Below, piece after piece: positions 8,196 through 15,743 of a DNA stretch of 29,415 nt. The translations under genes were made by a program, and so were the position numbers. Source of the DNA: Frankiales bacterium (lineage in GTDB: Bacteria > Actinomycetota > Actinomycetes > Mycobacteriales > SCTD01); contig JAODNS010000224.1 in the NCBI GenBank assembly GCA_025465145.1, forward strand, positions 1-29,415, written 5' to 3'. The stretch's first letter is position 1, and every line of letters starts with the position of its first letter. Below the pieces are notes generated by a model. The model was not told where the DNA came from. It saw only the letters and a list, made by a program, of their open reading frames with translations, and did not search any database.

Positions 8196-8434
8196 CCGAG
8201 CCGCTGCGGCAGGCCTGGGTACCGCGGGTCGTCAACGTGACCCTGGCCGCCGTCCTGCTCGGCTGCCTGTCCCCCGCGGTGACCCGGTTCGGCGGCCACC
8301 CGGTCTGGGTGCAGGTGCTGCTGGTGTTGTTCTGCGCGCCGCTGCTGCTGCTCGCCGTGGCCTGCCTCGCGTCAGCGGCCCGTCCTGGCTCCCTCGGCCG
8401 GCTGGCCCGGAAAAGGCGTCGCGCCCGCTCCTAG
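8192..8434 (+). CDS. small two-TM membrane protein
   Basis: An 80-aa protein not recognised by name. It has two hydrophobic segments (VVNVTLAAVLLGCLSPAV and WVQVLLVLFCAPLLLLAVAC) and a strongly basic C-terminus (RLARKRRRARS), consistent with an inner-membrane hairpin. The GTG start overlaps the serC stop (GTGA), and its TAG is followed at once by the GTG of the ABC exporter gene, so it is probably coexpressed. A role with the exporter is possible but not shown. Confidence 0.65.
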   Translation: MTEPLRQAWVPRVVNVTLAAVLLGCLSPAVTRFGGHPVWVQVLLVLFCAPLLLLAVACLASAARPGSLGRLARKRRRARS

Positions 8435-9522
8435 GTGGAGCGAGTGCGCCAGCTGCCCCTGACCGACCCCGGTACGCCGGACCTCCGGTCGCCCGGCCGG
8501 TTCCTGCTCCGGGTCCTGGCGCTGCAGCGGCTGTCGATCCTCGGCGGCGCCTTGTTCGGCATTCTCTGGATGGGCTCGCAGGCGCTGCTGCCGTACGTCG
8601 TCGGCCGGGCGATCGACGACGGCGTGGCGGCGCGCGACACCGACGAGCTCGTCGGCTGGTGCGTCGTCCTCGGCGTCGACGGGCTGCTCCAGGGGGCGGC
8701 CGGGCTGATGCGGCATCGCTTCGCCGTCACCAACTTCCTCGTCGCCACGTTCCGGACGCAGCAGTGGCTCGTCCGGCACAGCGCCCACCTCGGCGCCGCG
8801 CTGCCGGCGCAGCTGTCGACGGGCGACGTCGTCAGCGTCGGGACCACCGACACCCTCGCCGTCGCGCGGTCGATGGACATCACCGCGCGGCTGTCCGGCG
8901 CGGTGGTGTCCTTCGTCCTGGTGGCCGTGCTGCTGCTGACCGCATCGCTGCCGCTCGGCCTCGTCGTCGTGCTGGGCGTGCCGGCGTTCGGGCTGGTGCT
9001 CGGCCCGCTGCTGCGACCGCTGCACGCCCGGCAGGCCGAGCAGCGACGGGTCGTCGGCGACCTCACCTCCCTCGGCGCGGACACCGTTGCCGGGCTGCGG
9101 GTGCTGCGCGGCATCGGCGGCGAGGACGCCTTCGTCCGCCGGTACCGCGCGGAGTCGCAGCGGGTCCGCGCCGCCGGCGTCCGGGTGGCACGCAGCCAGT
9201 CGCTGCTGGACGCGACGCAGGTCCTCGTCCCCGGCACGTTCGTCGCGCTGGTGACCTGGCTCGGCGCGCGGTACGCCGTCGAGGGCGAGATCAGCGCGGG
9301 CGAGCTGGTGGCCTTCTACGGGTACAGCGCGTTCCTGCTCACCCCGCTGCGGACGCTCACCGAGGCGGTCGACAAGGTCACGCGCGCGTTCGTCGGCGCG
9401 CGGCGCACGCCGACCGCGTCCTGCTGCTGGACGGTGGACGCGTCACCGCGGAAGGGACGCACGCGCAGCTGCTCCGCGACTCCGGGCGCTACCGGGACCT
9501 CGTCCTGCGGGGCGGCTCATGA
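8435..9522 (+). pseudogene. ABC exporter subunit 1, nucleotide-binding domain deleted
   Basis: From the GTG at 8435 the frame encodes a complete six-helix ABC exporter membrane domain of about 320 residues (LPYVVGRAIDDGV, VGTTDTLAVARSMD, ADTVAGLRVLRGIGGEDAFVRRY, AFYGYSAFLLTPLRTLTEAVDKVTRAFVGARR). At about 9400-9408 the sequence jumps, in another frame, to the last 37 residues of an ABC ATPase (ADRVLLLDGGRVTAEGTHAQLL) ending at TGA 9520-9522. Walker A, Q-loop, signature and Walker B, normally some 600 bp, are absent. The old frame would run on as nonsense to 9907 across the next gene. This looks like an internal deletion. The original stop still forms an ATGA overlap with subunit 2. Confidence 0.8.
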
Positions 9523-11261
9523 GCACCGCCCTGCCGGTCGCGCACAGCGCCGAGGTCCGCGCGTACGCCCGTTCCCTCCTGCGCCGCCACCCGCGGGCGA
9601 TCGCGCTGACCCTGCTGCTGTGACGTCCTCGCCGCCGTCGCCGGCCTGGCCGGACCGCCGCTGCTCGGGCACCTCGTCGAGCAGGTGCAGCAGGGCACCA
9701 CCCGCACGACCGTGGACCGGGTGGCCCTGCTGCTGGCCGCCTTCGTCGTGCTGCAGACGGTGCTCACCCGCTGGTCGCACTGGCTCTCGCTGGTGCTCGC
9801 GGAGCGGGTGTTCGCCGGCCTGCGCGAGGAGTTCCTGGAGCGGGTCGTCGACCTGCCGCTGTCGACCGTGGAGAGCGCGGGCTCGGGCGACCTGCTCACC
9901 CGCATGACGTCAGACGTCGACCAGCTCGCCCGCACGGTGCGGTACGCCGTGCCCGAGGTGGCGATCGCGCTGCTCACCACCGTGCTCACGGTGGCGGCCG
10001 CCTTCGTCGCCGGGCCGCAGGTCGCGGTGGCGGCGCTCGTCGTGGTGCCGCCGCTGTGGCTGAGCACCCGGTGGTACCTGCGGCGGGCACCGGACGGCTA
10101 CCTGCGGGAGCGGGCGACGTACTCGCAGATGAACGGCGGCCTGACCGAGACCGTCACCGGCGCGCGGACCGTCGAGGCGCTCGGTCTGCAGGAGCGGCGG
10201 GTGCAGCGCGGGGACGAGGACATCCGCCGCGCGTACCTCGCCGAGCGATACACCCTGAAGCTGCGCTGCATCTGGTTCCCCGTCGTCGACGCGTCGTTCG
10301 CGCTGCCGGTGGTGGCCGTTCTCGGACTGGGTGGCGTGCTGGTCGCGCACGGGCACGCGTCGCTCGGTCAGGTGACGGCGGTGACGCTGTACGTGCGGCA
10401 GCTCATCGACCCGCTGGACCGGCTGCTCGGCTGGCTCGACGAGCTGCAGGTCGGCGCGACCTCGATGGCGCGGCTCGTCGGCGTGACGGCCGTGCCCGTC
10501 ACCGGCACCCGACGGACCGGGAGCCGGCGGACGAGCGGCTGCGGGCGGAGGACGTGCGGTTCTCCTACGTCGAGGGGCGGGACGTGCTGCACGGGCTCGA
10601 CCTGGACGTCCGTCCCGGCGAGCGGCTCGCGGTCGTCGGCCCGAGCGGCGCGGGCAAGTCCACCGTGAGCCGGCTGCTCGCGGGCATCCACGGACCCCGT
10701 ACCGGCCGCGTCGACCTCGGTGGCGTGCCGCTGCTGGAGCTGCCGCTCGACCGCCTGCGGCGTGAGGTCGCGCTCGTCACGCAGGAGCACCACGTCTTCG
10801 TCGGCACCCTGGCCGACAACCTCCGGCTGGCGGCCGAGGACGCGACGGACGAGCAGCTGCTCGCGGCGCTGGAGGCGGTCGACTGGAACGCGCAGCTGCC
10901 GGACGGGCTGCAGACCCGCGTCGGCTCCGGCGGCCACCCGCTCACGCCTGCGCAGGCCCAGCAGGTGGCGCTCGCCCGGCTCGTGCTCGCCGATCCGCAC
11001 ACGCTGGTGCTCGACGAGGCCACGGCCCTGCTCGACCCGCGGGCCGCCCGGCACCTCGAGCGATCGCCCGACGCGGTGCTGCAGGGGCGCACGGTCGTCG
11101 CCGTGGGGCACCGGCTGCACACCGCCTACGACGCCGACCGCGTGGCGGTCGTCGAGGCCGGCCGGGTCACCGAGCTCGCCAGCCACGACGAGCTGATCGA
11201 GCGGGGCGGCAGCTACGCGGCGCTGTGGGAGTCGTGGCGCAGCGACGGATCGGCGTCCTGA
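9519..11261 (+). pseudogene. ABC exporter subunit 2 with two frameshifts
   Basis: A full-length second half of a heterodimeric ABC exporter, broken twice. ATG 9519 gives 34 residues (MSTALPVAHSAEVRAY...) to an in-frame TGA at 9621. Homology resumes one frame over (DVLAAVAGLAGPPLLGHLVE) through the membrane domain to about 10500. It then shifts back into the first frame (TDREPADERLRAEDVRFSYV) through an intact ATPase: Walker A GPSGAGKST, Q-loop VTQEHHVFVGTLADN, signature-like LTPAQAQQVALARL, Walker B HTLVLDEATALLD and H-loop VAVGHRLH. The two shifts compensate (net +1 then -1), so either sequence errors or real decay would fit. Decay is favoured by the deletion in subunit 1. Confidence 0.78.
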
Positions 11262-11278
11262 CAGGGCATCCTGAGCAG

Positions 11279-11638
11279 GTGTCCCGCCCCCTGATCCCGC
11301 GCCGGCCGGCGTCCGGCGGCAAGGTGTTCCGCGGCGTGCTCGACAGCCGGCCCTACCCCGCGCCCGAGGTCACCTCGCGCGACTGGGCGCAGATCCCGCC
11401 GCGCCAGGTGCGGCTCTGCGACCTCATCACCGTCAAGGCGGAGCTGCGCCTCGACGTGCTCCTCGCCGAGGACTCGACGTTCTACGGCGACATGTTCGGG
11501 CATGTCGTGGAGTGGCTCGGCGAGCTGTACCTCGACGACGGCCTGCACCGCGCCGTGCAGGCCGCGCTGCACCAGCGGACGTCGATGCACGTGCGGATCG
11601 CGCGGCTGGCCGACGACGGGACGTGGCTCGGCGCGTGA
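11279..11638 (+). CDS. conserved hypothetical protein, ParB-like fold suspected
   Basis: A 119-aa protein without a name I can assign. The central pattern IPPRQVRLCDLITVKAELRL...LLAEDSTFYGDMF and the end WLGELYLDDGLHRAVQAAL...MHVRIARL recall the N-terminal ParB/sulfiredoxin-like fold, where a 'DG.HR..Aa' segment is typical. The fold call is inference. I chose the GTG at 11279; an upstream in-frame ATG would overlap the ABC gene. CATCCT, a near-TANNNT box, lies six bases before the GTG. Its stop overlaps the Nudix start (TGATG), so the two are coupled. Confidence 0.65.
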   Translation: MSRPLIPRRPASGGKVFRGVLDSRPYPAPEVTSRDWAQIPPRQVRLCDLITVKAELRLDVLLAEDSTFYGDMFGHVVEWLGELYLDDGLHRAVQAALHQRTSMHVRIARLADDGTWLGA

Positions 11639-12111
11639 TGGAGCCTGCCGCGTACCGGAACAGCCGCCCGCGCAAGCGGATGGGAGCGGGTGTGCTGTTC
11701 CGCGATGAGGCCGGCCGCGTGCTCGTCGTCGAGCCGACGTACAAGCCGGACTGGGAGCTGCCGGGCGGCGCGGTGGAGGCGGACGAGTCGCCGCGGACCG
11801 CCTGCGTCCGGGAGGTGGAGGAGGAGATCGGGCTGCGGATCGAGCTCGGCCGCATGCTCTGCATGGAGTGGCAGGGAGCTGAGCCGGACCGGACCGAGTC
11901 GCTGATGTTCGTCTACGACGGCGGCGTCCTCGCACCGGAGACCGAGCTGTGGCTCGCGCCGGACGAGCTCGCGTCGTACCGGTTCGTCGAGCCGGCCGAC
12001 CTGCACGTGCTGATGTCGGAGCGGGTCGCACGACGTACCCGGGCCGCGGTACAGGCGGTGGCCCAGGGGCGCCTCGTGGAGCTCGAGCACGGCCTACCGG
12101 TCCGCCCCTGA
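11638..12111 (+). CDS. Nudix hydrolase
   Basis: A 157-aa Nudix-superfamily hydrolase. The Nudix box GX5EX7REUXEEXGU is complete (GAVEADESPRTACVREVEEEIGL, about residues 44-66), giving the Mg2+-binding helix. The preceding YKPDWELPG is the usual strand. The substrate (a nucleoside diphosphate linked to some moiety X) cannot be told from sequence. The ATG overlaps the upstream stop by one base. The gene is followed after 14 bases by an independently promoted reductase gene, so it is probably the last of the run that starts at citrate synthase. Confidence 0.88.
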   Translation: MEPAAYRNSRPRKRMGAGVLFRDEAGRVLVVEPTYKPDWELPGGAVEADESPRTACVREVEEEIGLRIELGRMLCMEWQGAEPDRTESLMFVYDGGVLAPETELWLAPDELASYRFVEPADLHVLMSERVARRTRAAVQAVAQGRLVELEHGLPVRP

Positions 12112-12113
12112 CG

Positions 12114-12119
12114 TACGTT
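12114..12119 (+). promoter_or_regulatory. leaderless-type -10 box of aldo/keto reductase gene
   Basis: TACGTT, then CCGCGC, then ATG at 12126, in the 14-base gap after the Nudix stop. It suggests transcription of the reductase independent of the upstream operon. Confidence 0.5.
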
Positions 12120-12125
12120 CCGCGC

Positions 12126-13097
12126 ATGGACTACACGCACCTCGGCCGTACCGGACTGCGCGTCTCGCGCCTGTGCCTCGGGACCATGAACTTCGGCCCG
12201 CAGACGACGGAGGAGGACTCGCACGCGATCCTCGACCAGGCGCTCGACGCCGGCATCAACTTCATGGACACAGCCAACGTCTACGGCTGGAAGACGGGCG
12301 AGGGCGTCACCGAGCAGATCCTCGGCCGCTGGTTCGGCCAGGGCGGCGGACGCCGTGAGAAGACCGTGCTCGCGACCAAGCTGTACGGCGGGATGGGCGA
12401 CTGGCCGAACCAGACGTTCCTGTCAGCGCTGGCGATCCGGCAGCAGTGCGACGCGTCGCTGAAGCGGCTGCAGACCGACTACATCGACCTGTACCAGATG
12501 CACCACATCGACCGGTCCGCTCCGTGGGAGGAGCTCTGGGAAGCGTTCGACGTCCTCAAGCAGCAGGGCAAGGTGCTGTACGTCGGCTCGTCGAACTTCC
12601 CCGGCTGGGGCATCGCCCGCGGCAACGAGCGGGCCGCAGCGCGCCACTCGCTGGGCCTGGTCAGCGAGCAGAGCTACTACAACCTGATGACCCGCACGGT
12701 GGAGCTCGAGGTCGTGCCGGCGTGCGAGCAGTACGGCGTCGGGCTCATCCCCTGGTCGCCGCTGAACCGCGGGTTGCTCGGCGGCATCCTGCGCAAGACC
12801 TCCGAGGGCAGGTCGGCCTCCGAGGCGACGCAGAAGGCGCTCGAGGAGAACCGGCCCGCGATCGAGGCGTACGAGGCGTTCTGCGACGAGCTCGGCCAGG
12901 ACCCGGCGCACGTCGGGCTCGCCTGGCTGCTCGCCCAGACGGCGGTGACCGCTCCGATCGTGGGGCCGCGGACGGCCGACCAGCTGGCCGGGTCGCTCAA
13001 GGCGCTGGATGTCGCTCTGGACGACGCATCGTTGGCGCGGCTGGACGAGATCTTCCCGGGTCCCGGCGGCCCGGCTCCGGAGGCCTACGCCTGGTAG
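12126..13097 (+). CDS. aldo/keto reductase
   Basis: A 323-aa NADPH-dependent (alpha/beta)8-barrel reductase. The catalytic tetrad is visible: Asp and Tyr in FMDTANVYGWKTGEG, Lys in VLATKLYGG and His in IDLYQMHHID. Cofactor-binding pieces YVGSSNFPGWGI, IPWSPLNRGLLGG and APIVGPRTADQLAGSLKAL are present. The closest recognisable group is the YdhF/YghZ-like potassium-channel-beta/aryl-alcohol reductase type. The substrate is unknown. The 3' end overlaps the convergent ThpR-like gene by 13 bases. Confidence 0.92.
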   Translation: MDYTHLGRTGLRVSRLCLGTMNFGPQTTEEDSHAILDQALDAGINFMDTANVYGWKTGEGVTEQILGRWFGQGGGRREKTVLATKLYGGMGDWPNQTFLSALAIRQQCDASLKRLQTDYIDLYQMHHIDRSAPWEELWEAFDVLKQQGKVLYVGSSNFPGWGIARGNERAAARHSLGLVSEQSYYNLMTRTVELEVVPACEQYGVGLIPWSPLNRGLLGGILRKTSEGRSASEATQKALEENRPAIEAYEAFCDELGQDPAHVGLAWLLAQTAVTAPIVGPRTADQLAGSLKALDVALDDASLARLDEIFPGPGGPAPEAYAW

Positions 13098-13558
13098 AGC
13101 GGGTACGCGCGCAGCACCGTGTGCACCGCGCGCTTGCCCAGCACGCTCTGCACGAGCTGCAGCTCGTCGACCCGGAACTCCGGCCCCTCGTAGCCGTCGA
13201 GCAGCCGCGGGTCGAGCCGCCCCACGGTCAGGTGCGGCCGGTACGTCCTGGGCTCCAGGTCGCAGGCGTCCTGCACGTGCTGCGCCAGCGAGCGGAGCAC
13301 GTCCACGTCGCCAGCAACGCCGGCCCAGGTGGTGCGCGGCCCGAAGGTGCCGCCGCCGGCCAGCCGCAGGCGAAACGGCGGGTGCAGGTCGGCGGCGGCC
13401 TGCAGCCCGTCATGCAGAGCGTCCGCGTCGTCGACCTCGCCGAGGAAGGCCAGCGTCACGTGCCACTGGTCCGGCTTGCCGGTGCGAAGCCGACCCAGGT
13501 GCGCCTGCAGGTGCGCAACAGCTTCGCCTGACGGCCGTACCTGCACGAAGAGCCGCAC
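13085..13558 (-). CDS. thpR: RNA 2',3'-cyclic phosphodiesterase (2'-5' RNA ligase family)
   Basis: A 157-aa 2H phosphoesterase. Both HxT motifs are present, HVT at 33-35 (WHVTLAFLGEV) and HLT at 109-111 (YRPHLTVGRL), the two catalytic histidine arms of the family. RLFVQVRPS is the typical opening strand. Family members open 2',3'-cyclic phosphates and can ligate tRNA halves with 2'-5' links in vitro; the physiological role is unclear. The GTG start is preceded at six bases by TACGCT. It is divergent from the DUF6328 gene with only 23 bases between starts. Confidence 0.88.
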   Translation of the reverse strand: MRLFVQVRPSGEAVAHLQAHLGRLRTGKPDQWHVTLAFLGEVDDADALHDGLQAAADLHPPFRLRLAGGGTFGPRTTWAGVAGDVDVLRSLAQHVQDACDLEPRTYRPHLTVGRLDPRLLDGYEGPEFRVDELQLVQSVLGKRAVHTVLRAYPLYQA

Positions 13559-13564
13559 CGGCTC

Positions 13565-13570
13565 AGCGTA
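13565..13570 (-). promoter_or_regulatory. leaderless-type -10 box of thpR
   Basis: On the minus strand TACGCT is followed by GAGCCG and GTG. Its TA (13569-13570) is shared with the oppositely directed -10 box of the next gene. Confidence 0.45.
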
Positions 13571-13574
13571 GGTT
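13569..13574 (+). promoter_or_regulatory. leaderless-type -10 box of DUF6328 gene
   Basis: TAGGTT, then CGCCGCC (seven bases), then ATG at 13582. It overlaps the thpR -10 box on the other strand by the TA step. Confidence 0.45.
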
Positions 13575-13581
13575 CGCCGCC

Positions 13582-14064
13582 ATGTCCGACGACGAGCTGC
13601 AGCCCATCACGCGGGAGGAGTCCCCAGCCGAGCGCGCGGACCGCAACTTCGACGACATCCTGCAGGAGCTCCGAGTCACGCAGACGGGTGTGCAGGTGCT
13701 GTTCTCCGTCCTGCTCACCGTGCCGTTCTCCCAGCGGTTCGCGAAGGTCACGCCGTTCCAGAAGGACGTCTTCTACGCCGCGCTGCTGCTGGCGGCGGCC
13801 ACCGCGGTGATGCTCGTCGCACCCGTGGCCACGCACCGGCTGCTGTTCCGCAGCGGCGAGAAGCCGTGGGTCGTCAAGGTGTCCAGCGGCTACGCGATCG
13901 TCGGCACCGTCCTGCTGATGCTCACCGTCACGGCCGTCCTGCTCTTCGTCAGCGACGTCCTGTTCTCGAGCGCGCTGGCCACGACCGTGGCCGTCCTGTT
14001 CGGAGTCGGCACGGCCGTCCTGTGGTTCGTCCCGCCCCTGGTCCGCCGCAGCAAGACCAGCTAG
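13582..14064 (+). CDS. DUF6328-like four-TM membrane protein
   Basis: A 160-aa membrane protein with an acidic/charged N-terminus (ITREESPAERADRNFDDILQELRVTQTGVQVLF) and four hydrophobic segments (about 45-60, 70-95, 105-130 and 133-152). The ELRVTQTGVQVLFSVLLTVPF start and the APVATHRLLFR loop match what I know of the DUF6328 family of actinobacteria. Function is unknown. The start is supported by a TANNNT box seven bases upstream. The stop overlaps the convergent MFS gene by four bases. Confidence 0.8.
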   Translation: MSDDELQPITREESPAERADRNFDDILQELRVTQTGVQVLFSVLLTVPFSQRFAKVTPFQKDVFYAALLLAAATAVMLVAPVATHRLLFRSGEKPWVVKVSSGYAIVGTVLLMLTVTAVLLFVSDVLFSSALATTVAVLFGVGTAVLWFVPPLVRRSKTS

Positions 14065-15284
14065 GTGGCGACGAGCGTCCGCTCCCGCTGAGCGCTCAGG
14101 TAGAGCCCCGCGGCGACCGCGGCGGCCGCGCTGACGCCGCCGCCGATGAGCAGGCTGGAGCGCGGGCCGAGCACCTCCGCGAGCGCACCGATGACCGGCG
14201 CGCCGAAGGGGGTGCCGCCGAGGAACACCAGCACGTAGAGCGCCATCACCCGGCCGCGCATCTCGGGCGCGGTGCTCAGTTGGATGGTGGCGTTGGCCGT
14301 CGTGGTGAAGGTCAGCACCGCCATGCCCGTGGGCACCAGGAGCACGCACATCACGGCATACGTGGGGGCGAGGCCGACCAGCACCTCGCAGATGCCGAAC
14401 GCGAGCGCGGCGCCGTACAGCACCCGCTTCTGCGGCGGCCCGTCGCGGCGCGCGCTGCCGAGCGCGCCGAGCAGCGAGCCCAGAGCGAGCATCGCGCTGA
14501 GCGCGCCGTACGAGCCGGCGCCCTTGCCGAACGTCTGCTTCGCGATCAGCGCGAGGGTGAGCTGGAAGTTCAGCCCGAAGGTGCCGATGACGGCGACGAG
14601 CAGGATCGGCACCAGCAGGTCGGCCCGCGACCGGACGTACCGCAGCCCCTCGACGAGCTGCCCCTTCGCTCGGGCGACCCGGCGAGCGTCGAACAGCTCG
14701 CTGCTGCGGATCGCGTACAGCCCGGCGACGACCGCGACGTAGCTGGCGGCGTTGACGAGGAACACCGGCCCGGTGCCGACCGCGTTGATGGCGACGCCCG
14801 CCGCAGCCGGGCCGAGGATGCGGGACAGGTTGAACGTCGCGCTGTTGAGGCTGACGGCGTTGGGCAGGTCGTCCGGCCCGACCATCTCGACGACGAACGC
14901 CTGCCGCACCGGCGTGTCCACGACGCTGGCCAGGCCGAGCAGGAAGGCGAGCGCGTAGACGTGCCACAGCTCGACCACGCCCGTGACGTCGAGCAGCCCG
15001 AGCGCCAGAGCGAGGACGCCCATGGCGACCTGCGCGCCGATGAGCAGCAGGCGCTTGTCGTACCGGTCCGCCAGCACGCCGCCGTACAGTCCGAACAGCA
15101 GGACCGGGAGGAACTGCAGCCCGGTGGTGATGCCGAGCGCGAGGCCGGAGTTGCCGGACAGCTCGAGGACGAGCCAGTCCTGCGCGACCCGCTGCGCCCA
15201 GGTGCCGGACAGCGACACGATCTGGCCGGAGGCGAACAGCCGGTAGTTGCGGACCTTGAGGCTGCGGAAGGTAGGGCTGCTCAC
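14061..15284 (-). CDS. MFS transporter (EntS-like), MarR-controlled
   Basis: A 407-aa 12-TM major facilitator of the same MFS_3/EntS-like type as the one at 3965 but clearly a different paralogue. The opening FRSLKVRNYRLFASGQIVSLSGTWAQRVAQDWLVLEL and the GGVLADRYDKRLLLIG loop are diagnostic. PVRQAFVVEMVGPDDLPNAVSLNSATFNLSRILGPAAAG and MRGRVMALYVLVFLGGTPFGAP follow. The GTG start overlaps the marR stop (GTGA), so the regulator and pump are translated together. This arrangement is typical of ligand-induced drug or metabolite efflux. The substrate is unknown. Confidence 0.9.
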   Translation of the reverse strand: MSSPTFRSLKVRNYRLFASGQIVSLSGTWAQRVAQDWLVLELSGNSGLALGITTGLQFLPVLLFGLYGGVLADRYDKRLLLIGAQVAMGVLALALGLLDVTGVVELWHVYALAFLLGLASVVDTPVRQAFVVEMVGPDDLPNAVSLNSATFNLSRILGPAAAGVAINAVGTGPVFLVNAASYVAVVAGLYAIRSSELFDARRVARAKGQLVEGLRYVRSRADLLVPILLVAVIGTFGLNFQLTLALIAKQTFGKGAGSYGALSAMLALGSLLGALGSARRDGPPQKRVLYGAALAFGICEVLVGLAPTYAVMCVLLVPTGMAVLTFTTTANATIQLSTAPEMRGRVMALYVLVFLGGTPFGAPVIGALAEVLGPRSSLLIGGGVSAAAAVAAGLYLSAQRERTLVAT

Positions 15285-15709
15285 GAGTCGGCCAGCGTGT
15301 CGAGGATCGCCGCAGCCTGTCGCAGGACGGCCAGCTCCTCCGGGTCGAGGGCGCGCATCTGCTGCGCCAGCCAGGCGTCGCGGCGCCGGCGGTCCTCGCG
15401 CAGGATCGCCGAGCCGGCCGGGCTGGCGGTGACGACGACCTGCCGGCCGTCGGTGGGGTGCGGAGCGCGGGTCACCAGCTCGCGCGCCTCGAGGACCGCG
15501 AGCAGTCGGGTCATGGACGGCGGCTGGACCTTCTCGTGCGCGGCCAGCTCGCCGGGAGTGAGCGCGCCGTGCCGCTCCAGGGTGGCGAGGGCGGCCAGCT
15601 GGGAGAGCGTCAGGGACGTCTCGGCCCGCTGCGCCCGCATCCGCCGGGCCAGCCGCATCACGGACAGCCGCAGCGTGCTCGCCAGCGCGGTGTCGGTGGA
15701 GGTGGGCAT
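15281..15709 (-). CDS. MarR-family transcriptional regulator
   Basis: A 142-aa winged-helix repressor. LTLSQLAALATLERHGALTPGELAAHEKVQPPSMTRLLAVLEARELVTRAPHPTDGRQVVVTASPAG covers the HTH (about 48-72) and the beta wing containing DGR. Flanking helices form the dimer interface. It likely represses its own gene and the coupled MFS gene by binding the 34-bp palindrome directly upstream. The ligand is unknown. The ATG lies directly after the palindrome with no room for a Shine-Dalgarno, consistent with a leaderless mRNA. Confidence 0.9.
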   Translation of the reverse strand: MPTSTDTALASTLRLSVMRLARRMRAQRAETSLTLSQLAALATLERHGALTPGELAAHEKVQPPSMTRLLAVLEARELVTRAPHPTDGRQVVVTASPAGSAILREDRRRRDAWLAQQMRALDPEELAVLRQAAAILDTLADS

Positions 15710-15743
15710 GTCGTTAGCCTAGGTCATTACCTGTGCTAACGAC
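15710..15743. promoter_or_regulatory. nested palindromic operator of marR-MFS
   Basis: Outer arms GTCGTTAGC (15710-15718) and GCTAACGAC (15735-15743) are perfect reverse complements. Inside them AGGT (15721-15724) and ACCT (15729-15732) form a second concentric pair around the centre CATT. Total span is 34 bp, with half-sites about two to three helical turns apart. It covers the marR -10 region and abuts the start codon, so binding would block transcription. Confidence 0.75.
15716..15721 (-). promoter_or_regulatory. leaderless-type -10 box of marR
   Basis: On the minus strand TAGGCT is followed by AACGAC and ATG. A partial -35 match, TTGTCG, lies 18 bases upstream (15740-15745). Both lie within or at the edge of the palindromic operator. 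Confidence 0.5.

Noticed and set aside
9519..9623. A separate 34-aa peptide gene ending at the TGA
   Set aside because: It is the true N-terminus of ABC subunit 2, since homology continues in the next frame directly after the stop.
13866..15722. A 618-codon plus-strand frame opposite the MFS and marR genes
   Set aside because: Composition is typical of an antisense frame with no domains, and the minus-strand genes are certain.
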